Source: Dendrolimus kikuchii
Taxonomy: Eukaryota; Arthropoda; Insecta; Lepidoptera; Lasiocampidae
NCBI GenBank assembly: GCA_019925095.2
Contig: CM034402.1
Span: 9,187,501 to 9,251,500 of the forward strand
Reading direction: 5' to 3'
Length of the DNA stretch: 64,000 nucleotides
Below, piece after piece: positions 26,901 to 38,900 of this stretch. A program made the translations under genes and the position numbers. Under the pieces are notes generated by a model. The model was given only the letters and a program-made list of their open reading frames with translations. It had not been told where the DNA came from and ran no database searches. Each line of letters begins with the position of its first letter. The first letter of the stretch is position 1.

Positions 26901-29900
26901 AGGAAATAACATATTACTAAATTTTATGTGTGCTCAACCGTAAATCAGAGAGACCTAAGATTTAGGCCGAATATTACGAACGCACAGTTATACATCTTAG
27001 GCCCATATGTCCGCTTAGCGGTCTAAAATTATCCATACAGAATCATGATTATTTAGACATCTTTTGTGGGAAGCGTGCAATCGATAATAATAAGCGAGTG
27101 AACAGTCTCCGTGCGTAAGTAACAGTGCGATTTATAATAAAATTACGGACGCGTGTAAGGATTCTGAAGGATTACAATCACGTTTCGGTATTGAATAACG
27201 GTTATTTATCAACTTTATATGTGGTTAACCTAATAACAGATTGGTACTCGGTTGCAAAATTCTTAAAGCTTTACTTGTTTAGAGTAGTTTTAAATTTAAA
27301 TCTCTCAAGTGCTAATAATTAAATTTGCTCAGAGGGTATACCAAAAGTGTACTACCTGGGAACATGTGGCGGCCGCTACAACGCCATGGTCATGGAGTTG
27401 CTAGGGCCCTCGCTTGAGGACCTCTTCGTCCATTGCGGCCGGAGGTTCAGACTCAAGACTGTCCTTATGATTGCTATGCAGCTCGTAAGTGCCAGCAATC
27501 GTATTGAATTCGGTAGTTAGACCATTGTTTCTAGGCACAACACCTCAACCGATAATTCTAATTTTCTCAGGGCTCGCAAACTATGCTCATGGTCGTTGTA
27601 GAGGTCTCCTATTTGGGCCGATTGTTTATTTTGCTTTTGTTTTTGTAGCAATGCTCTCGTAACTCACTTGTTTTTCGGCTAAATGTAAACTATCGGATGC
27701 AGTGTTGTGTCGTACAGGTGCGAGCGAGAGCAATGCTCCTTGTTAAGCTGTGGTACTAAACAGTATACTGTTTCCCTTTCCCTCTCTTCCACACCCTTTG
27801 TCCCGTGGTGTTCTATAGCGCCGACGACGGCCGAGGGCATACCGGAGGTGTACTACTTCGGCCCATGCGGTAAATACAATGCACTGGTGATGGAATTATT
27901 GGGGCCTTCACTGGAGGATCTATTCGATCTGTGTGGCCGTCGATTCTCTCTAAAGACTGTATTAATGATCGCTATGCAGTTGGTAAGTAACTAATTTTAG
28001 ATCATGTTTAACGATTTATTGTCACCGTATAATTATAAGAACTGTTAGTTTATAAATATAGTTAAATTATAAATTGTCGATGTATTCTGAGTGGACTCGC
28101 TGGTCGCTGCCGCAGCATGCCTCTTGTCTTTGGTTTTAACCAAACCTACTGCTCAACGGTACCTCCACCCGGTCCCCACAGCCCCTATCCTTCATGGTGA
28201 TAGTGGAAGATTTTTATACACCGACTCACTATTGACGATTTATAATCTGACTATTTAGATTATAAACTACCAATTTTTTACACAAGTACAAGTTATACAA
28301 GTGTTTACAATATTCCGCTGACATAATATAGAATGGTCGACCTATGGGTGTTAGAAAAAACCAGTGAGGATTTTGTTCTCCGGAAATCAATACATACAAT
28401 GTTCATAATTCTGGATCAATAAAATGATCGCATCTATTCTATGTTGGGATTAAATTTATTGAACTATTTCAGTTTAAATTATATATATGTATGCGCGAAA
28501 TGCATTTGCCAGCTGTTAGCAATAATAGCTATCAAATCGAACTTGGCATTGAAACTAATAATTCCCAATTGCTTGAAATTAGGCTATACTAAAATTGTAT
28601 AGTATCAAGAGCTAAATATATATTAGGTTTAAATGAACCGTTCAGTACTATGTTTGAAACTTTAAATGTCTTCCCCACCTGCTATTTCTGAAGAAGAATA
28701 AATGTATACATTGATTTCAATTCAGGTTCTTTATATTTTATGTTTCGTCTCAAAGTGTCGCTAAAACCATAAATGAAATAGCCTTGATATCGATTCATTA
28801 CAACATCGAACTGTCGAGACATTTTCAACGTACCCAATATGAAGTATATATAAATCAGTAATATTCTAACACAGGTAATGAGTAGCAATTTTGTATACAT
28901 AAAGATTGTTATCAAAACATGTTCTAACATTTCATGCTCTAAAACCCAAATCATATTAGTACTACTAATATCTGAATTTCGTATTTGTTATGTATTTTCC
29001 TACAGCATGACTGTATTATTCTTAAAAGCACATCGATATTTCATGGACATCGAGTGAATAATTATTATTGTTAGACGGAAGCAGTAAAAGCAAAATTTAC
29101 GTTAGCACGCTTAGAGCGAATAAATACCATGAATCACTCGGGATATACAATAAAATACTCTAACGTAGTCAGATAAATAAGTCCAAGTGTTCAAAAGTAC
29201 GAATACAATGCCTAACAAGATGGGAACTAAAACTTTCAATACGTTATTGTGTTGTTCGAAGCACTTCTAGTGACGTAACAAATGCATTGGAACGAAACAA
29301 AAGGCTTGCATGTGCATCGAGAATTGGTTTATCTGCGAATATGAATATTGGATTTTCTCCGATACAAACACTTGGCGCGTGGTTTTCATGATGTTTTTAT
29401 AAGCGGGCAATATCAAGATATACGTAGTAGGGTAGTTATTACGTTTTGGACATGTAGACAAGGAGAGCGATATTGAAAAAAATATTGGACAATAAGAATG
29501 TATGAAAGTATTGGTTAACTAGCTTTTGCTTGCGGCTTCACCCGCGTTAATATTATCCCACAGGAACCTTACATTTTTTCGGGATTCGAGACTATAATCT
29601 ATCTCTGTGCCAAATTTCATCCTCATTCCTTCAGCCGTTCTGGCGTGATTGACTAACAAATTCGAACTTTCTCATCTATAATATTAAAGTAAGCATAGAG
29701 GAAGAACTGATGTCGGTAGTTGTCTGTCTTTCTCAGCTGTAAATATGTATGTATCATTAAAGCGATGTCTTCTTTGTAATCGCTTCTTAAAATTAAGACA
29801 AAATTATTCACTTCAAGAATAGTAGAAGTAAAACTAAAGCCTATATTAGACTTTTAATTTCTGTCTTTCAATTTGGTTGAATTAGTGTGAAGTGTGAAGA

Positions 29901-32900
29901 AGTGATCCATATGAACTATATATAATATTAGGATATGTCCGCGACTTCGTCCACGCTCGATTTGAAATTTCCGCGGGATTCCCAGGACATAAAGTATTGC
30001 AGTATTTAAAAAAGAATGTAAGCTAGTGAAAACTGTATCGGAGTAAGATAATTTTTATGCACCCAAACAACTTTAAACCGCTTCCGGGAAACTTCCTGCG
30101 GGATTCTCGGGATAAAATTATCAAACATTTTATTACACAAAACTTGCTATCGATCAGTGAAAAAATCGCATTAGGATTCAAATTTTTTTTCAATATGGCC
30201 ATTTTAAATCATTCCCAGAAAAATTTCAGGCAAAAGTAGCGCATATTTTAATTCTAAGAATTTGGTATTGATTAGCGAAAACCGCATCGAAATCTGCACA
30301 CAAGTTTTTACGTGAATCCCAAACAAACAGACAAGGAATGTAAACAAAAATGTATAAATATTAAATATTCTCCATCGTTTATATAATCTATTGTAGTTGA
30401 TTTTTTTTTAAATATCTTCAATGTACAGAAACGGCATGTTTAGAATTTTATTTTATTTAGTTATAGATATAAACGTGTCTTTTCAGTTCTAGTGTTTCGA
30501 GTAAATTGACTAAACTCGGTTGATCTGTCTAATGTTAGTCCTAAAATCTTGCGATCCAAGAACTGGAATCATACGGACAAACATTTTGTCATGGAAAAGC
30601 CACATTTTCTAATTTACCACACGTAAATAACCTAGGTAGTATGATTATAGTGGTCTGTTATACAATAAAACAAGTTGCCTTATTAAATTATTTTATTAGA
30701 CGCCGTTCGACAACGACATTGGAATTATTATTATTGATCCTTTATGTTTGTAAATGGTCATGATTGACACAAACAATTGTTGGTTTCATGTTTTAATTCC
30801 TGTAATGTATGTTTTACAGTTGCACCGCATCGAGTACGTTCACACGAGGCATCTCATATATCGGGATGTTAAGCCAGAGAATTTTTTAATAGGTAGAACT
30901 GCAACTAAACGGGAAAAAATCATTCACATCATTGGTAAGTGATCATCATGGTTCTAGCGATAAATCCCGTTAACATTTTATCCGTGCAGGAACGGAGAAA
31001 CAATACAATTTCCTGCGGCCAGGCGGCCTGTCGTAAGAGGCGACAAAACAAACCACAGCCAGGTGGTAGGCTATTTGCCCGTCTGGATGGTTTGGCCTTG
31101 AGTTGTGTTCCGCTACTAGTGGCCAGGTTCTAGTCTCCCTTTAGAGAGCAGCAACGCATTTGTAGCACCTTTGGTGTTAAAAATGTCCATAGGCGATGTT
31201 AACCGGTTCCCATTAAGTAGGCAGTCTGGCTGTCTGCTGAACTCGTGCAATAAATAAAAAAAATAAAAAGATTGCTTCTGTGTTACTTGATTATTTGTAG
31301 GGTTCTATAGACTTTTGGAAAAAATGGAACTCTTTTAAAATCATAATTTCTGTCTGTATATCCACGTAACAGTCATTTTTCTCAAAAAGCTTCTATTGAG
31401 TCTAAACGAATGAAATTTTGATAAGAATATTGTGTATAAAAAAATACCTATAAATAAAGTTTAAAACCTCGTAATAATTCTTAATATTTGACCTAATATC
31501 GTTGTCTATAAATTTTAGTAACAAGGCCGTAAAGTGTATTGTTTACGTTAGTTACTAATAAAAAATCTATGTCATTGACCTTTCTGTGAACAAAACAATT
31601 TAAAAATTCTAACTTGAATAAGAACGTTGATAAAATTCATAAGGTTGTTTATTTGTTGTTCAGTACTTAATTAAAAACTACACGCACCATTATAAAATGT
31701 TTTATTATAGCATTGGGTATAATGGTAAAAGAGCCCATTTATGTCTACTAAAAAATATAATTAATTCAGTTTAAGTAAAAAATACTTAACTGACAAATTA
31801 AGACATTGTTAAAATGGCATTTTTGTCATTTAATTAGCGGTCTATTTTTAAAACTGTACAAAAGTTTCAATGTAACACTTTATCCCCCTTACGTCTCTGC
31901 TACACCTGGGATAACGTTAGTGTTACGGTCGGGCGTTACTTACGATAATGTTAGATTTATCGACTGTTTCCAGTTGCGTCTTATTTATATAGTTAAAAAT
32001 AACGCCCTTAACGAATAGCCATATTAGTATATAAACATAGGTTATCTGTCAATATGTTATGTAACATTATTAACAATACCTAATTACAAATTATGCATTA
32101 CACCCATAGCTACATTTGCGTGAAACAGCCTATCGCCTCGTCTGCGTGAAACGGCCTACAACTATTATATATCTATACTAATATTATAAAGCTTGAAGAG
32201 TTTGTTTGTTTAAACGTCCGATTTGAAAAATTCTTTCAGTGTTGAATAGTACATTTATCGAGGAAGGCTATATATCATCACGCTAAGACCAATAAGAACG
32301 GAGCACCTATGAAGAATGTTTCAAAATCGGAGGGTTTTGAAAGCAAATTCCGCGCGGACGACGTCGTGGGCACAGCTAGTAACTTTAGAATCGTAGTCAA
32401 TGATCATTGGCTAATGCCCCTACTCTATCTGGGATAATGCTAGTGTTAGTGACTTTTCACTCAGATGTAGCGATGGGTTTAATGCATTATTTGAAATGCA
32501 ACATCGTTATTGATGTGAAATATGGACAGATAATTTGTTTTTTATTTCAAATAATTTTTTTCTTTCTTTCTATAGTTTATGTATATAAATTAATGTAGCT
32601 AATAATTAGCGGTGTTATTTTTTTTTAACGCCATAAACAAGATGCATGTGATCAGAGTCACCAAGACAGATGAAGCAGGGACATTATAATTATGTGTATA
32701 TGGCTGCGTGAAAGTGGTTGCCACAAGAAGTATATTGTTACTTTCATAATTCCGTGGTAGAGTGCCAGTGTTTACGGGGGTATCCAGTGTATTCACCTCT
32801 ACTGTACGTAGTGGTACTGCCCTGCTTCCCTGGGCTTGTACCAAATCGGCGCACTAGATCGTCACAGTGAACTGCCTATGTCGTATACCGTGTGTCGTTC

Positions 32901-35900
32901 CGTCTAAATGTATTCTCTCATCGGGACGCAAGTAGATTTAGTGGGGAGTTTGTCGGTCCTCTTCCTTCATTGGAAGAGAAACCGGGACCTTCAAGTACAG
33001 AAGTTCCAAACAAACACATGCAGGCGACACTAGGCACTATATTCGGTCTTCCCCTGTATCCACGACCCGTGTGTGTCGCAAGAAAATACTTTCCCCCTGC
33101 GTTAACAAAAAGAAAGTTTTGTTAGTCCAATTAAAAGTTTCATTGATTACGGAAAAGACTTTATGACGTTTGGTGCTAGGTCTTTATTGTCTTCTCTTCT
33201 ACAGGAATGCAAGAGACTTGACCTCCGTTGCCTGTTTGCTAAAATTGAAAAATCTTCGCGTCCCTCCGTCTGTTTACGTTACCAAAGCCTTTTTTCAACA
33301 AGAATGTGTATTTTATGTGCCGCTTAAAATGGTGTTAAAACGGAATATTACGGATGGTTGTGTTGTATCCTAAGACAGGTTTTGAAAGTTATAAAGTTGT
33401 TTCTTAATTTGTCCATGTACGAACGGAGAAAGAATACAATTTCCTCCGGCCGGGCTGCCTGCCGTATGAGGCGACAAAAACACCCCACAGCAGAGTGGTA
33501 GGGTTGCCATTTGCCCGTCTGGTCGGCTTGACCTTGAGTTGTGTTCCGGCATTAGTGGCCAAGTTCCAGTCTCCGTTTAGAGTGTGGCAGCACATTGGTG
33601 TTGCAAATATCCATAGGCGATGGTAACCGCTTTCTATCAGGTGAGCCGTCTGCCTGTCTGATATTTCTGACTAAATTGAAGGTGGCCCAAAAATGCTTTC
33701 AACAAAAAGTAGTTTAAGCAAGACCCGTTGGTATTTTCTATTAATTATTTTTTTAATATTATAACCAAATGACAAAAGCAGTGGGCATTCGTTACCTCTA
33801 CGGAACCCTTTCTGTGCGTGGATTGACAAGTACTTAGCTTAGGTTTTTTATAAGCTTTAGGAGAAGAATAGCCGACCATGGTTTTCCGCACGTTATTTCT
33901 TTTAAACTAGCGGTACCAGCAGACGTTGTCCTGGGAAAAATAAAAATCTAGAGCCCGATTCTAGCGCCACCTACCGGATCTAATTGTGAATCTAAACCTC
34001 CCCGGGGTTTTTGATGAAATTTTTGTGTCTTTGAGGGCGCTCATCAAACACAAAATTTCATCAAAATCCTAGAACCATTACACACTATTGAAGTTTTAGT
34101 AATGATCTCTAATTTTTATATAACCTATATTAATCAGAGATAGTGTAGAATTCGAATGATGAAAGAATTTTTTAAATCGGTCCAGTAGTTCTTGAGATTA
34201 TTTGTTACAAAAATAAAGAAATACAAATCTTTCCTCTTTATAACATTAGTATAGATAGGTATAATTATTAAGTTGAATATTAAGAGGAGCTTTATTGTAT
34301 GAACTAGTGTCGTATTAGGTAGGTAACACAGAGTACATTGGATAGTGTGGTAATATGATATGGTATAGGACGAGGCCTGCGGTTGATATCATTACCACAT
34401 ATTACAATTTGTTCTCGTTGTGTAGTAATTACAACCCACTAGTAAAACATGTGTATTAAATTCTAGGAATGACTTTAGGAGACATACTAGGAATCACAAT
34501 CGCCTTAGGAGAATGTAACATTGAAAAGCTCTTAACTATAACAAAAGATCATCGCTACTGAACAGTGGCCGAAACATCAGAATAAAAATAAAAATCTAAG
34601 AAATGCCGAGCTTAACACCGTTAAAATGTAGTTTTCTGTATGCTAGTAGCGAAAACATGAGAAGATACTATAACAAAATCAGTCAGAAATTGAATCTTAA
34701 AAAATATTTTCAGTTTATGACTGATTTAGTAAAAGAAAATTTAGGATAGTTATTTCTTCGGGAATAAATTGTTGCAACAATTTAAATATTTTTCTTGATT
34801 GTTTTCAGATTTTGGTTTGGCCAAAGAATATATAGACTTAGAGACAAACAAACATATCCCATACCGGGAGCACAAGTCACTCACTGGAACTGCGAGATAT
34901 ATGTCAATAAATACACATTTAGGAAAAGGTAATGCTGCTATTGTTTTTTATTAAAAGCTTTAAAATTTTGTCATAAAAACACTGTCCTCAATAAACATAA
35001 ATGCATTTGCTTGCTTCTTTGAAGCATAGTGTATATAGGTTTATATTTATGACTATAACGTGATAATTTAGTACGTAGGTAACAAATGTCTAGCTACGCC
35101 ACCTCCGCCAGGTTCTGATAGAAGGGGTAGGCTCAAAAAAATACTGGCTTGACGTCGTGTAGAATGTATTGCGTAATTGGTTACAAATCATGGGATGCTG
35201 GAGGTCGTACGAAGTGGAAAAGAAAGTTGAAAAGTGGACCCTGAGCTTTGAAGCGAACGCAACCGGGATTTAATCCTCCGATGTTGATGAATATGGTAGC
35301 GTAGTGGATAAGGCACCCACTTCACAGACTGCACCGTTTAGGCAGTTTTTGTCGATCTAATGTGCATATTGTTGCCATTACTGTGCTGACGACGAAGCAA
35401 TTTGCACATAGAGATTGGACAAGCGCGTATATTATATTTATAATCCACTAATATTGGTGTATTTGAAAGTACCATTCAAAAATTAAAACTGTTAAAAATA
35501 TTTGCCATTAAACCAAATCCGAAACTATATAGTAGTATAAAGGGTTAGCAAATTTTAATATTGCAGCCGTCGCTGTGCGTCTCATTTGTATTCACAACTC
35601 GGGCAGTAATTCAAAAGTCTAAAATAAACTTTGTTTGAATTCACAATCTTTGAATCCAACCTCTGTATGAACATTACGTATATATTTCCGTTCCGAATAA
35701 TTTATTCCTAGTAGATATTTGACTTATAAAACCAAGTTGCATTTCGATTGTGTTATTAATGCTTTTGAGGACGATTTAATTTTTAAATAAATCAGTCTAC
35801 ACACGAACATACTTTGTAGTATTAAGCTAATTTCAATTACGTTATGGTTAAAATATACAACGGACGCCTCTGCGGCCGAAACACCCGTATCACAGTCCAT

Positions 35901-38900
35901 AATGAAAAGTTTGTTTATGAAGCATACATTCCCGAGAATCGGCACGTCTGTGTTTCAATGGACTAGGTGAGGTAACACGTGACGCCGGCAAGAATTTTTT
36001 TTTATACCATGGTCAGAAACGCCACATATATCGTTTCTCCACTTACCTCGTCCAGCGACTGTTGTCGAACCTACTAAGTTATCAGTCCATGAACGATAAT
36101 AATTCCTCCCAGTGTACCTGCGCAATACATCAGTTTTAGTAGCGCGCGACAGTTTACGAATCTTGTAAGCGGAACAGAGCTAAGAATGCATAGCAAGCAG
36201 TACTCTGTAATTTCTGCTCGCTAATAAAGTTCAATATAAAATGTATTTGCATAGGAGTAAAACATGTATGAGTAAGAATCGTAACAGAGTCTAGTTTTTT
36301 GTTAAAAAAAAGTAAAGGAAACGAAAAGAAAAATATAATAAAGACACCCCTTTTCCCACATAGTTGTGAAAAAAAAAAACGGATAGAAATGAAAAATAAG
36401 ACCCCCTTATACCATGAAAGAGGAGGAAGGCGGAAAAAAGTTCAATATAGATTATTTACAAGTCGGAAACCGGAACCGGTTTGAACTTTTCTGCGCAAAC
36501 GCATACTGCCTATCTGAATAATGAGTTGTGTAAAACTGCATGATTAGAAAGCAAGCTCGCAAATAATTGTTCCGTCAGACACGCACACTATCGCGATATG
36601 CATGTATACTTTCAAACACGAGTAAAGCCCGCTCGCCTTAGTGAATTTCAAGCATTGTACGACTACATTCACCGAGAGGCGAGCTGCGTTTCAAAGGGTC
36701 TAAAGTAGCCACTTTTGGGGATTCGTATTACGAATATGACATGTATCAAAACAAAATGAAGCTTTATAATAGCTTTAGAACACTTAACAATATATCTAGA
36801 CGCGTGTTAATTTAACTAAGTAACTCTCCAAACCGGCCGCTTTCGGCCCGTAAAATCGTCTGCTGCATTAGCCAAAGGTCCTACGACATACGTATGTATC
36901 TACTGCAAAATTAATTTTATGAAAAAGGCTATTTGTATGACATTCCCACAATTATATCCTATGATATTTACGAATATTTGTCTAGTCAGATATTCTTGGA
37001 ACCTAGGCTATTAAGTTGTCGTGTTTATATCGTTGGTCACAATTTATTGTAGTGTCCAGGCATATATTATTGAACCGATTACAGGTAACTTAACTTCGAG
37101 ACGTATGTTTGTAGTAGTGTACTGTCAACATTTCAATAAATAAACTAGTACTTTTATATATTTTTATAGGCAGGTACTTGATATGAAACTAACAAATATT
37201 AAATGATATTAAAATAATAAATATTATTATTAAACATAATTTTTAATACTAAATTTCAAGTTTAGAAATCCTCTAAATATACAAATACTACTACAAAGGC
37301 AAAAACGTCTCGGAGCTAATTTACCTGTACATGATGATATTTTAATGATCTACAGATTGTAAAGATATTTTGTAGTATTATAATACTTACATTATTAATA
37401 AATACACAATACAATATTGAATCCTATTAAGCTCAAATATTAATGAACTCGACTGTACGTGATCAGCCTACTGTCACTTCAGCTTGCTAATTTTACGAGC
37501 CCTTTCGGTTATCCTACGAATATCGTAATTTACTCATAAGAGAGACACTAAACTTCGCTCGCTCAGCGACAAATCCTACCGCCAGTGGCTACTTCATGAT
37601 CCTATAGGTCATTATGTAATTTGAATAAAACCTTATGAATACGAATTGACGTTTCCGTGTTTTCTATTTCCAGAACAATCTAGACGCGACGACCTAGAGG
37701 CTCTCGGGCACATGTTTATGTATTTTCTACGTGGTTCCTTACCCTGGCAGGGTTTAAAAGCTGATACACTCAAAGAAAGATACCAAAAAATTGGTGACAC
37801 CAAGCGAGCGACGCCGATCGAGGTAAGTTTTACTTATAAAACATTCTTTAGGATTCATACAGGGTTTTTTTTGTTGCAAACTATTCAGTTTGTAGATATG
37901 GATAAAAATCTGCAGGAAAGAAAACCGCTATTAATCATATATTGGTGTGTTGAAATTAAAAAAAAAATGGGTAAGGTCTTTCAAAATCGGATTAATCGTA
38001 CCACAACGACTATATGTATGGTGGCCATCCCCAATCTTTACTTATTTCACAATTTCACTACATAATTTCATAGTACTATACAAACTACACCTTCATGAAA
38101 CATTTCACCCATCACCCACTTGTTTTCCAAGAAAAATGACTCTGCCATACACAAACAAATGGTTGCATTTCAATAGACGCGTTGAAACCTTGGCTACGTT
38201 TGCACAATGTCTTTAATTAGTGCATTAGTTAAAGCATTACGGCGTAGGTATAGCAGAGGAATAACTCCGGTCTGCCACGAATGTGGCACGCCATACACTG
38301 AAAGGATATGCCGCTTTGGGACCACAGTGGTACGAATTGATGTCAATCATCAGTCAGGAATACAATAAAATACAACATATTTATTGTGTAATGCATATAC
38401 AGGGATGTTTAGGTTGTTACAGTATCACTTCATTTTGCCCATAACAGAGCATGTAAAATTAATTCTACAATATTTACTATTTATAAGTTAACACAAATTA
38501 CAATTCATCATTTAAAAAAATCTATTGTAATTATAATTATCTAAATACTAAAATGTCTACCATTACAGCATGTCAAACATATTTATGCCAATTCATAAGG
38601 TTTGTATATACAAATATTATTAAGAGGAAAGATTTGTATTTTTGTATGTTTGTAAGGAATAAAGTCAAAAACTGCTGGACTGATTTCAAAAATTCTTTCA
38701 CCATTAGAATGCTACCATTATTCCAGATTAATATAGGTTATATTTATTATTAGAAAAAATTCGGGATCCCTACTAAAACTTCAATTATGTAACCCAAGGT
38801 ATAAAAAAATGTATTTGAGTGGGTTCAGGGATGGTTTCGATTCACAATTAGACCCGGTAGGTGGCGCTGGAATCGGGTTTTAGATTCATATTTTTTCAAG

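Larger units (their letters stand above)
24102..27332 (+). other. gish intron 2 (to exon 3a)
   Basis: Holds a 30-bp perfect palindrome (24309-24338), a TTTAGGCAC/GTGCCTAAA inverted pair near 24470-24535, a Helitron-like element (25828-26331), a tRNA-SINE-like block with a GTTCGAATCTGG B-box-like motif (26478-26575) and the 3' end of a SINE (26609-26689). The rest is AT-rich with nothing recognised. Confidence 0.75.
30935..34808 (+). other. gish intron 4
   Basis: SINE-like copies at 30976-31268 and 33411-33660, a Helitron-like element at 32172-32379 (+) and another at 33906-34255 (-). The stretch 32830-33130 is a GC-richer block ending TTTCCCCCTGCGTTAA, which shares that ending with the block upstream of exon 7. 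The remainder is AT-rich. Confidence 0.65.
34929..37673 (+). other. gish intron 5
   Basis: Contains a decayed RTE-like RT tail (35105-35270), a tRNA-derived SINE (35296-35440) and one copy of an unnamed repeat (36115-36545) that recurs at 44020-44235. Elsewhere AT-rich with nothing recognised. Confidence 0.6.
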
